Assembly (NCBI RefSeq): GCF_900230225.1
Contig: NZ_OCNH01000006.1
Coordinates: forward strand, 124,001-188,000
Length of the DNA stretch: 64,000 nucleotides
Reading direction: 5' to 3'
Origin: Spirosoma fluviale
GTDB taxonomy: Bacteria; Bacteroidota; Bacteroidia; Cytophagales; Spirosomataceae
Shown in pieces: positions 17,444-24,971 of this stretch. The notes under the pieces were generated by a model. It did not search any database, had not been told where the DNA came from, and worked only from the letters and a program-made list of their open reading frames with translations. Position 1 is the stretch's first letter, and the number at the start of each line of letters is the position of its first letter. Made by a program: the position numbers and the translations under genes.

Positions 17444-19351
17444 TTACAAATTGTATGAATAAAACTTATTGGAGTCGACAATCACAAATAATGCATTAAG
17501 GGTTTCATCGACAACGTAAACAGGAGTCAAATCTTTGAGGATAATTTTACCGTTTTCGCTGCCTGTATCTTTATTGATTTTCAGCAGACCGGTACGTTTT
17601 AGCCCATCCTCCTCAATACCTGTCAGTATATATTGTGCATCCTTTGTGGCAAACGTGGCCTTGTAGCGCTTTGCGTACATATCTGTAAAAGCACTATTCG
17701 CCCCCGCACTTGTCTCCGCAATTGAGTAAGAGTTGTTGGCACTACGTAGGTTTGAATTGGCTTGGGTCTCATTACCCATAACTGTATTACCGGCTGCTGA
17801 TGCTACATTTTTGGTGAAATTCACAGTGCCCGCTACCATACCATAGGCTGACGCAGCCTGACCTACTAAAGCCAGCGCACGTTTTCCCGCACCGGGCTCC
17901 CGATAAAATTTATTATACAGTGCTTTCCCATCGTAACTAATCAGCCACATATTCTGGCTTGAACTGAGCAGATAACCAGTTTTCCGGGTTTCTATCAGTT
18001 CAACATCTTCATCCTTACCTTTAAATTTGATGTCTTCGGCAAGTAATTTATTCGACAGATCGCCGAGATCAACTGTATAGAGTTTGTCATTGCTGTAAAT
18101 GAGCATCGTATTGCGGTCACGATCAATCGAAATCACAGGTCTGCCCCGCAGTTTAATTCGACGTTTCCAGATATCATCGCGGCCATCTTTAAAGTCAATC
18201 ACATTAGCCTCTTCTGCATTAGCGAATAATAACCCTTTTGAGGTAATTTGATACGTTGTTACAGGCTTGTCTGTTTTGTACGATTTACGCCACAGATCCT
18301 TTCCGGTATAATCCATATAGTCGAATTGCGATTCCTTTTCCGAACTGGAAAGTACCAATAGTCCATCCTGAAGGAATTCAACAGACTGTAGGGGCAAGTC
18401 AACCGTGTTAGCCTTTTTCCAAACGGATTTCCCTGTGGTTTCATCAATACGCGTCAGGCCATTTTTGGACACGGACAGTAGTGTATTTTGCGACATTGGT
18501 ACGAAATACATGAACTCGCCCGATATTTTATACGGGTCTTTCCAGATCGCGGTACCTTTATCCAGCGAGTAACCCATGATATTGCGGCCCGCTCCGGTAT
18601 AGACTACAGTACCGTTCTCCGACATCTCTACATGACCAACGGGTTCGTCAAATTTAACTTGCCAGAGTATTGTGCCGCTTTTTCCATTGTATCGGGTCAA
18701 GGTTTGCCCTGAAGCAAACAGAATATTGCTATCCTTATCAAGAGTGGTCTCTAAGGCGGGGCTCATACCTGAAGCTTTCATGGCCAGACTCATCATTGAC
18801 CCCATCATTCCCCGTTTTACCCCGGGTATTTCGGTACGCCAGCGCTCCTGCCCCGTTGCCAGGTCTAACAGAACAAGGTACTCTTTTTTGTCCTGCTTAA
18901 TTTGCAATAGCATAGCACCTATGGCAAATAGGGGAGAGGTGCCGGTAATGGACATCGTACTACCTTTGCTTGTGAAAATCTGCTGACCTGTCAGATAATT
19001 AATGATTGAGGTCTGGGATTTACTTAGCATACTTGATTCTTCCTGAATCAGTGCAAAAGGGGTGGACTGGATTTCCTGTAATGCATTGGCCGATAAACCT
19101 TTTTCAAGGTTAGTAATTGGAACATCCCACTTTATCTGCCAGCTTATTTTATGCGTCTCCGGATCAATACCAAACAGCCCTTTCGAACTGTAGGCTACCA
19201 ACATACCCGTAGAGGTTTGTTTAAGCCATTTGATATTTCCATCCAGATCTAATGACCAGTTAGGTGTTTTTGTATCCTGAGCCGATAAATTCTTTCCAGC
19301 CAATAGAGTAATGGCAAAGATCAGGTTAATGAGCGTATTTTTAAGAGTCAT
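17444..19351 (-). CDS. Secreted PQQ-like beta-propeller repeat protein
   Basis: This 635-residue protein has a signal peptide ending at about residue 24 (ITLLAGKNLSAQ). Several blades repeat the PQQ/quinoprotein pattern, for example WRTEIPGVKRGM, LTRYNGKSGTILWQVKFDEP and GTAIWKDPYKISGEFMYFVP, each with a G-x-x-x-W core. No quinone-binding dehydrogenase motif is visible, so it is a structural or binding propeller rather than an enzyme. A C-terminal region rich in Ala, Ser and Asn (about 515-575) interrupts the repeats. It is monocistronic. A reverse-strand box CAAAGGTA at 19413-19420 reads as TACCTTTG, a -7-like element, but a matching -33 TTG is missing. Confidence 0.8.
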   Translation of the reverse strand: MTLKNTLINLIFAITLLAGKNLSAQDTKTPNWSLDLDGNIKWLKQTSTGMLVAYSSKGLFGIDPETHKISWQIKWDVPITNLEKGLSANALQEIQSTPFALIQEESSMLSKSQTSIINYLTGQQIFTSKGSTMSITGTSPLFAIGAMLLQIKQDKKEYLVLLDLATGQERWRTEIPGVKRGMMGSMMSLAMKASGMSPALETTLDKDSNILFASGQTLTRYNGKSGTILWQVKFDEPVGHVEMSENGTVVYTGAGRNIMGYSLDKGTAIWKDPYKISGEFMYFVPMSQNTLLSVSKNGLTRIDETTGKSVWKKANTVDLPLQSVEFLQDGLLVLSSSEKESQFDYMDYTGKDLWRKSYKTDKPVTTYQITSKGLLFANAEEANVIDFKDGRDDIWKRRIKLRGRPVISIDRDRNTMLIYSNDKLYTVDLGDLSNKLLAEDIKFKGKDEDVELIETRKTGYLLSSSQNMWLISYDGKALYNKFYREPGAGKRALALVGQAASAYGMVAGTVNFTKNVASAAGNTVMGNETQANSNLRSANNSYSIAETSAGANSAFTDMYAKRYKATFATKDAQYILTGIEEDGLKRTGLLKINKDTGSENGKIILKDLTPVYVVDETLNALFVIVDSNKFYSYNL

Positions 19352-19606
19352 GCGTGTGTGTGATTCGTGAAAAAATTAATTTGTGCCTAACGGCAATTTT
19401 TTATGTATTTATCAAAGGTATAGTATTATTAATATTGTTTTGTGTAATAAAATTTATATTTAATAATACTTAAATAGTATACTAGTAGGGTTGAATTGAA
19501 CTTATGTGGCTCTGTCCTGGATAGTAAAAAAATAACAAGTTGCGGTTCTGCGGGGCAATCACCCTGGAAGTGGCTGGCCTGTCTTAAAAGTTTGTAGTTT
19601 TATCCA

Positions 19607-20497
19607 ATGCAGCTACTCAACGACAACCAACAGGTACCGGTTTACGGGTTAGAGCCCGACGAAGAGACCGGCAATACCCAGTTTAGGGTGTATAATTTTG
19701 AGGGGACTCTCCCTAACCAGTCAGAGCTTCTTATTCCGCACCGAAAGAACCATTATCTGTTTGTGTTTATAAGGCGGGCGGGTAGCCGTCAATGGATAGA
19801 CATGACGCCCTATCGCCTGAAAGACAATACGATCTACTTCACGGGACCCGATCAAATCATTGTAAAAGAGGAATTTATTCAGTTGTGGAGCACAGGCATT
19901 GCCTTTACGAAGGAGTTTCTGGCCTTTCAGGAGAATGAGTCATTAAGCAAACTGCCGCTCATTCAAAATCTCCAAAGCGGCCATGAACTACTGCTTACAG
20001 AGGCTGATGTAAATTTTGTTGAGGATGCGCTGGCCAAGATCAATGCCGAGTACCAACGCCCCGGTGAGTGGCAGCAACGCATGCTGACTGCCTACCTGAC
20101 GGTGCTGCTTACCTATTTGAGCCGCCTGTATACAGAGCAGTATGCCCGTAAGCCGGTTTCGACAGACAACCTGTTATTAAAAAAATATCAGACCAAAATA
20201 GACGAGCACTTCCGCGAGCTGCATCAGGTGAGTGAATATGCTTCGTTGCTCAATGTATCGGCCGGGTATTTGAGCGAAGTGGTAAAAGCCCAAAGCGGCA
20301 AACCGGCCATTATGCACATCCATGAGCGCCTGGTACTCGAAGCCCGGCGGTTACTGTTTCATACGCAACAGTCGCTCAAGGAAATCGCGTTCGATCTTGG
20401 TTTTTCGGATGCTTCCTACTTTAACCGCTTCTTCAAACGCGAAACGAACCTGACACCCGCCGAGTATCGGGCCAGTATCCGCGAAATGTACCAGTAA
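19607..20497 (+). CDS. AraC family transcriptional regulator
   Basis: The 296-residue protein starts with an N-terminal cupin-like sensing domain (about 1-150; PHRKNHYLFVFIRRAGSRQW). The C-terminal pair of helix-turn-helix motifs spans about 195-290: VSEYASLLNVSAGYLSEVVK and SLKEIAFDLGFSDASYFNRF followed by FKRETNLTPAEYR, the classic AraC signature. It is 67 nt upstream of a short-chain dehydrogenase gene on the same strand and is its most likely regulator, a frequent pairing in Bacteroidota. The ligand is unknown. Confidence 0.93.
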   Translation: MQLLNDNQQVPVYGLEPDEETGNTQFRVYNFEGTLPNQSELLIPHRKNHYLFVFIRRAGSRQWIDMTPYRLKDNTIYFTGPDQIIVKEEFIQLWSTGIAFTKEFLAFQENESLSKLPLIQNLQSGHELLLTEADVNFVEDALAKINAEYQRPGEWQQRMLTAYLTVLLTYLSRLYTEQYARKPVSTDNLLLKKYQTKIDEHFRELHQVSEYASLLNVSAGYLSEVVKAQSGKPAIMHIHERLVLEARRLLFHTQQSLKEIAFDLGFSDASYFNRFFKRETNLTPAEYRASIREMYQ

Positions 20498-20517
20498 TAC
20501 CGAAAGATGTGTTTCAG

Positions 20518-20544
20518 TTGCCAGGGTGGGACGCGGTAGCTTTG
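20518..20544 (+). promoter_or_regulatory. Putative Bacteroidota-type promoter of the SDR gene
   Basis: TTG at 20518-20520 and TAGCTTTG at 20537-20544 match the -33 and -7 consensus of the Bacteroidota primary sigma factor, with a 16-nt spacer that is a little shorter than the usual 17-23. The ATG follows 20 nt later. Confidence 0.5.
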
Positions 20545-20564
20545 TGCCCATAAACAACTGAAAC

Positions 20565-21302
20565 ATGAAAACAGTACTGATAACAGGCGCAAACAAAAGC
20601 ATTGGCTTTGAAACAGCCCGGCAATTATTACAACAAGGCTATTATGTGTACCTGGGCAGCCGGGATATACAGAAAGGTCAGCAGGCGGTTCGCCAGCTAC
20701 AGGCCGAGGGCTTGACTCAGGTAGAGCCCATCGAGATCAATGTAGATGACCTTGCCTCGATAAAGGCCGCCCGCGAAACACTTGATCAGAAAACGACCGT
20801 GCTGGATGTGCTCATCAACAATGCGGGAATTCATGGCGCTATGCCGCAAACATCACTGGAAGCGGATATAAGCGTCTTCAAGCAGGTATTCGACACCAAC
20901 GTTTTTGGCGTCATTAGTGTAACACAGGCGTTCATCGACCTGCTAAGGCAGTCGCCGGAGCCACGAATCGTTAACGTGACTTCGGGCTTGGGTTCACTCA
21001 CGCTGCATAGCGATCCCAACTGGAAATACTATATGGTGAAGCCTACGGCTTATGTAGCGTCCAAAGCGGCTCTCAATGCGTACACCATTGTGTTGGCTTA
21101 CGACCTGCGCGACACGGCGTTCAAGGTAAATTCGGTTGACCCTGGCTACACCGCCACCGACTTTAACAACCATAGTGGACCCGGAACTGTGCCCGATGCT
21201 GCTGCCCGAGTGGTGAAAGCGGCCACTTTTGGTCCGGACGGCCCAACAGGTCAATTCTTCAGTGACGATAACGTACCCGAAACAGGAATCAGTCCATGGT
21301 AA
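20565..21302 (+). CDS. Short-chain dehydrogenase/reductase (SDR) family protein
   Basis: This 245-residue protein is the standard length for a classical SDR. It has the cofactor loop VLITGANKSIGFETARQLL (TGxxxxIG at residues 6-13), the VLINNAGIHGA motif near residue 84, the catalytic Ser in VNVTSGLGSL and the catalytic YVASK pair near residue 163, then VDPGYTATDFN. It probably uses NADPH, judging by the Arg in GSRD after the second strand. The substrate is unknown. It follows the AraC regulator and has its own promoter-like boxes. Confidence 0.93.
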   Translation: MKTVLITGANKSIGFETARQLLQQGYYVYLGSRDIQKGQQAVRQLQAEGLTQVEPIEINVDDLASIKAARETLDQKTTVLDVLINNAGIHGAMPQTSLEADISVFKQVFDTNVFGVISVTQAFIDLLRQSPEPRIVNVTSGLGSLTLHSDPNWKYYMVKPTAYVASKAALNAYTIVLAYDLRDTAFKVNSVDPGYTATDFNNHSGPGTVPDAAARVVKAATFGPDGPTGQFFSDDNVPETGISPW

Positions 21303-21411
21303 TCTGTAGCCAATAGCTTGTGTTAACTACTTGTTTGTTATGATATAGATTTTGGATATACTTGCATCAATATATAATAGTTGTATTATAACTTGACGTT
21401 TTTCCAACTCT

Positions 21412-22185
21412 ATGACCAGACAGAACAAGCAGCGAACGCTTCGGCTGTTTGCGCTTCATGAATTCATTCAGGACCACTTCACCAAGTCTGACTGGATCAA
21501 AGTAGCGTACCTGACCGATAGCCTTGACTTAATTGAAGATCACCCGAGGTTGTTGCGGAGCCTTGACTTCAAAGATGATGATTATGAGGGCAATAGCTTG
21601 CAGGTTCTGTCGAAACTGATTAGCGAGAGCAGTAGTAATTTATACGAGATCGAACACTTTATCGAGGCTAAAAAAGCGACCATGCATCGGCCGCTGCGCG
21701 AAGTGACCGACTTTATTTCGACGGTTCAAAGCCATGCGCCCGAACGAGTAATCACCTTTGCTCCCGACGTTTTTCGGATTCCGGCCAAACCCGTCGAGTC
21801 GAATGTGTTGTCGGTCATGATGCCGTTTGAAGGAAGATTTTCCGGCACCTACACCGCCATTCGGAATGTGTGCGACCGGCTGGGTATCGACTGCAAACGG
21901 GCCGACGATATCTGGGACAACAGCATTTTGATTCAGGATGTGTTCGACCTGATCTTTACCTCCCGCGCCGTCATCACCGATTTCACGGATCGAAACCCAA
22001 ACGTATTCTATGAAACGGGGGTAGCGCATACGCTGGGCAAACTGGTCATTCCCATTACCCAGTCGGTAGGCGATATTCCCTTCGACTTACGCCATCACCG
22101 CGCCCTAACGTACCTGTCGAATGCCGAAGGATTACAAAAACTGGAAGCCGATCTGGAGAAAAAGCTGGCGAAAGTATTTAGTTAA
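21412..22185 (+). CDS. Orphan protein with C-terminal nucleoside-deoxyribosyltransferase/TIR-like domain
   Basis: The 257-residue protein has two parts. The N-terminal about 110 residues are helical and contain HPRLLRSLDFKDDDYEG (44-60), a pattern I associate loosely with small N-terminal modules of bacterial conflict proteins. The C-terminal part (about 130-257) has VLSVMMPFEGRFSGTYTAIR, an ADDIWDNSILIQDVFDLIF helix, and DFTDRNPNVFYETGVAHTLG with K210, then DIPFDLRHHRALTY. The ExGxAxxxGK arrangement with E201 resembles the nucleophile motif of nucleoside 2-deoxyribosyltransferases, a fold related to TIR NADases. It may hydrolyse or sense a nucleotide such as NAD. It stands alone, between an SDR gene and a REP/RAYT element. 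Function is not established. Confidence 0.6.
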   Translation: MTRQNKQRTLRLFALHEFIQDHFTKSDWIKVAYLTDSLDLIEDHPRLLRSLDFKDDDYEGNSLQVLSKLISESSSNLYEIEHFIEAKKATMHRPLREVTDFISTVQSHAPERVITFAPDVFRIPAKPVESNVLSVMMPFEGRFSGTYTAIRNVCDRLGIDCKRADDIWDNSILIQDVFDLIFTSRAVITDFTDRNPNVFYETGVAHTLGKLVIPITQSVGDIPFDLRHHRALTYLSNAEGLQKLEADLEKKLAKVFS

Positions 22186-22186
22186 C

Positions 22187-22331
22187 AACGTACCCACGGG
22201 TTTCAACCCGTGATAATAGAACTAGTAATTATCACGTGGGCACCGAGAACATAATGTCGCGGTCGATGTTGGGTTTCAACCCGTGATAATGGAACTAGTA
22301 ATTATCACGGGTTGAAACCCGTGGGTACGTT
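22187..22331. repeat. REP pair (BIME-like) upstream of the RAYT gene
   Basis: A 145-bp inverted repeat: the outer 31-bp arms (22187-22217 and 22301-22331) are perfect complements, and each holds a hairpin with 8-bp stem (CACGGGTT / AACCCGTG). The 18-nt core GAACTAGTAATTATCACG occurs twice in the same direction (22219-22236 and 22292-22309). It starts 2 nt past the stop of the upstream gene. Family knowledge: such palindromes beside a RAYT gene are its substrates. Confidence 0.85.
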
Positions 22332-22384
22332 TGCTGTTACTTATCTTTCCTATTCCGTCAGAGTCAGGAACAAATTTTTGCCTG

Positions 22385-23041
22385 ATGAAGATAGAATATG
22401 CACGTAACCTGCCCCATCTTCAATACGTTGGGGCTACTTTTTTTATCACCTTTTGCTTAAAAGGGTCGCTGCCGGCGGCTGTAGTACAGGAGTTAATCGC
22501 AGAACGAGATCGAGCCATCAAGTTACTAAAGGAGAAAAATGCAGAGGGATTTAGCGAGGAAGTTTATAAAGAGCACAAACGGTATTTTGCCCGTATCGAA
22601 CGGACGCTGGATGCTTGCCAATACGGCCCTGACTGGCTTAAGCAGCCATCGGTCGCCGAACTAGTCGCCAGGCGAATTCGGGAGGCTAATGGCGCTGGTT
22701 ATGAGCTGCTGGCCTATTGCATTATGTCAAATCATGTACATCTGGTCGTGAATACGGCCAATCAACTGGATACGTTACAACCTGACGAGGAGGTCACATC
22801 AGCTAATTATCGTCAGGTATACCAAACCTTGAAAGTAATTAAGGGTGGTTCGGCATTTGAGGCTAACCGCTTGCTGGATCGAAAGGGCGCGTTCTGGCAG
22901 TCGGAAAGTTATGACCATTACGTCCGCGATTCTGGTGAACTGAAACGCATTTTGAACTACACTGTGCAAAATCCTGTCAAAGCTGGTTTGGTGATGGATT
23001 GGCAGGATTGGCCGTTTACGTATCTTAGCGAACGAGTTTGA
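22385..23041 (+). CDS. REP-associated tyrosine transposase (RAYT, TnpA_REP / Y1 family)
   Basis: The protein has 218 residues from ATG 22385. It starts with LPHLQYVGATFFITFCLKG, the usual RAYT opening. The HUH metal site is H117-V-H119 in YCIMSNHVHLVV. The nucleophile is the Tyr in FWQSESYDHYVRD (Y176), followed by LKRILNYTVQNPVKAGLV, the conserved C-terminal helix. An insertion of charged residues lies at about 35-75. Family knowledge: RAYTs nick and rejoin REP palindromes as single strands. All catalytic residues are present and the gene lies between REPs at 22187-22331 and 23089-23112, so it looks intact and possibly active. Confidence 0.9.
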   Translation: MKIEYARNLPHLQYVGATFFITFCLKGSLPAAVVQELIAERDRAIKLLKEKNAEGFSEEVYKEHKRYFARIERTLDACQYGPDWLKQPSVAELVARRIREANGAGYELLAYCIMSNHVHLVVNTANQLDTLQPDEEVTSANYRQVYQTLKVIKGGSAFEANRLLDRKGAFWQSESYDHYVRDSGELKRILNYTVQNPVKAGLVMDWQDWPFTYLSERV

Positions 23042-23055
23042 TTGGATGGTTTTGT

Positions 23056-24210
23056 ATGGAAGCGAAAGAATATATAGTAGAGAATAAACACGGGCTAAAG
23101 CTCGTGGGTACATCCCGCCTGCTCTCCCTCGACTTTTTTCGGGGGCTGACGGTGGCCGCTATGATCCTGGTCAATAATCCCGGCGACTGGGGGCATATCT
23201 ACGCGCCCCTCGAACACGCGCCCTGGCATGGCTGGACACCTACCGATCTGATTTTCCCGTTCTTCCTGTTCATCGTTGGCGTCTCGATTACGTTTGCGCT
23301 GGAGGGAGGCAAGGATAAAAAGGGTGTTGTCGGGAAGATTGTGAAGCGAAGTATGACGCTGTTTTTGCTGGGCCTGTTTCTGAATTTCTTCCCGAAATTC
23401 GACATTACCCTCGTGCGGATTCCGGGCGTTTTGCAGCGGATTGCCATCGTTTACCTCGTTTGCTCGCTCATTTTCCTGAAAACAACGTCCCGGCAGCAGC
23501 TGTACATTCTCGTCAGCGTACTGATTGGCTATTGGTTGCTCCTGACGGTGGTGCCAGTACCGGGTGTGGGCTATGCTAACCTCGAACCCGCCACCAATTT
23601 GGCCGCCTGGTTCGATTACTCTATCCTGACGCCAGCGCACGTTTACAAACCCGCCAAAACCTGGGACCCAGAGGGGCTCTTAAGCACATTGCCTGCTGTG
23701 GGTACGGGAGTTATCGGTATGTTGGTCGGAACGTGGCTGCGTAGTAGCCGACCCGCAGCTGATAAAGTTGCCTGGCTGTTCGCCAGCGGCTGTTTGGCCA
23801 CGCTGGGCGGGTTAATCTGGGATGGAGTCTTCCCGATTAATAAAGCGCTTTGGACCAGTTCCTACGTGCTGCTTGCCGGTGGGCTGGCTATGCTCGGGCT
23901 TGCCTTGTGCTACTGGTTGATTGATGTACAGAACTACCGGCGGGGGGTATTGCCGTTTGTGGCCTTTGGCGTCAATGCCATTACCGTGTTCTTCCTTTCG
24001 GGATTAATTCCCCGAGTCATGAACCTGATTCATGTCAACCAGCCCGACGGTACTGAACTCGGGTCGAAGGAATACCTCTACCGAAGTTTCATTGCGCCAC
24101 CGTTCGCCGATCCTAAAAATGCCTCGCTGGCCGGTGCGTTGACGTTCGTGCTGATCTGGTTTGGGATCTTGTGGTGGATGTATAAAAAGGATGTGATTAT
24201 TAAGGTGTGA
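23056..24210 (+). CDS. NagX-like membrane protein (heparan-alpha-glucosaminide N-acetyltransferase / DUF5009 family)
   Basis: The protein has 384 residues from ATG 23056, with about ten hydrophobic segments. It contains RLLSLDFFRGLTVAAMILVN, NNPGDWGHIYAPLEHAPWHG and PTDLIFPFFLFIVGVSITFA, all hallmarks of this family. The homologous part begins at RLLSLDFFRG; the first about 20 residues are encoded partly by a REP-like palindrome, and a GTG at 23104 is an alternative start closer to the conserved region. Family knowledge: relatives acetylate glucosamine ends of glycans across a membrane, or act in chitobiose pathways. The activity of bacterial members is not well defined. Confidence 0.88.
   Translation: MEAKEYIVENKHGLKLVGTSRLLSLDFFRGLTVAAMILVNNPGDWGHIYAPLEHAPWHGWTPTDLIFPFFLFIVGVSITFALEGGKDKKGVVGKIVKRSMTLFLLGLFLNFFPKFDITLVRIPGVLQRIAIVYLVCSLIFLKTTSRQQLYILVSVLIGYWLLLTVVPVPGVGYANLEPATNLAAWFDYSILTPAHVYKPAKTWDPEGLLSTLPAVGTGVIGMLVGTWLRSSRPAADKVAWLFASGCLATLGGLIWDGVFPINKALWTSSYVLLAGGLAMLGLALCYWLIDVQNYRRGVLPFVAFGVNAITVFFLSGLIPRVMNLIHVNQPDGTELGSKEYLYRSFIAPPFADPKNASLAGALTFVLIWFGILWWMYKKDVIIKV
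23089..23112 (+). repeat. REP-like palindrome inside the 5' end of the NagX-like gene
   Basis: CACGGGCT-AA-AGCTCGTG (23089-23106) followed by GGTACA mirrors the REP at 22306-22329, where CACGGGTT-GA-AACCCGTG is followed by GGTACG. The RAYT gene is therefore bracketed by REPs in the same orientation. It is in frame and translated if the ATG at 23056 is used. Confidence 0.72.
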
Positions 24211-24214
24211 TCTG

Positions 24215-24298
24215 GAACCAGGATTTTTATGATTATTTTGATTTACATGATTTTTTGGGCAATCATACAAATCAAAATAATCATAAAAATCCTGGTTC
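24215..24298. repeat. Long inverted repeat between convergent genes
   Basis: Arms of 38 bp (24215-24252 and 24261-24298) pair with two mismatches around an 8-nt loop. The palindrome sits 5 nt after the NagX-like gene and its last base is the first base of the response-regulator stop codon. Position and stem length suggest it also ends transcription in both directions. Confidence 0.88.
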
Positions 24299-24969
24299 TA
24301 CCTTTTTTCTTCCAGTGCCAGCCGAATCAGATCGGCTGTGTTTTTGACGCCCGCTTTGCGGATAATGCTGGCACGCTGGTTAGCTACTGTGTTGGGACTG
24401 ATGCCAAACTTTTCCGCAATTTCGGGGCTGCTCATGCCATCGATCAGGCAGGTTAACACCTGTCCTTCGCGGGACGTAATTCGATTCCAGACAGAGTTGG
24501 ATACGCTCGCGCTGGACCTGGCGGGTTCCTTAATGAGACGGGCATTTGGTAGAACAAGGCTTCGGATAATGACCGAAGAGGCATTGGGAGGATAATATAA
24601 ATCGCCATCGACAACCGTCCGGACGGCCCGCAGAATTTCTTCCAGACCGGTGTCTTTCAATAGATAGCCAGCCGCTCCATGCTGTACTGCTTTGACAATG
24701 TAATCCGGGTTGTTGTGCATACTGAACATCAACGTCCGAACGGCCGGGTACCTTTTTGAAATTACTTTCAGTGCTTCAATGCCCGACATGCGGGGCATAG
24801 TTATGTCTAACAGCAGAACATCGGTGCTGATGCTGGCCAGCAGATCGATGGCTTCGTCGCCGTCCGAGGCTTCGCCTACAATCTGAATATCGTTTTCGTC
24901 CTCCAGCAGCATTCGGATTCCTTTTCTCACTACAGAATGGTCATCGGCAATAAGAATTCGTATCGGCAT
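24298..24969 (-). CDS. NarL/LuxR family response regulator
   Basis: The protein has 223 residues. The receiver domain has the acid pair D9-D10 (LIADDHSVVRKG), phospho-acceptor D55 (VLLLDITMPRMSGIEAL) and the KDTG lysine region near residue 107. The C-terminal LuxR-type HTH (about 165-220) includes ITSREGQVLTCLIDGMSSPE and ISPNTVANQRASIIRKAGV. It lies 2 nt downstream of a histidine kinase gene with a nitrate-sensor-like N-terminus and next to nirD/nirB, so it probably activates the nitrate/nitrite genes. A spacer of about 25 residues between domains is longer than usual. Confidence 0.93.
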   Translation of the reverse strand: MPIRILIADDHSVVRKGIRMLLEDENDIQIVGEASDGDEAIDLLASISTDVLLLDITMPRMSGIEALKVISKRYPAVRTLMFSMHNNPDYIVKAVQHGAAGYLLKDTGLEEILRAVRTVVDGDLYYPPNASSVIIRSLVLPNARLIKEPARSSASVSNSVWNRITSREGQVLTCLIDGMSSPEIAEKFGISPNTVANQRASIIRKAGVKNTADLIRLALEEKR

Positions 24970-24971
24970 AA

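Noticed and set aside
22187..22331. Transposon terminal inverted repeats of a DDE-type element
   Set aside because: The only transposase here is a Y1/RAYT enzyme, which acts on REP hairpins, and there is no target-site duplication.
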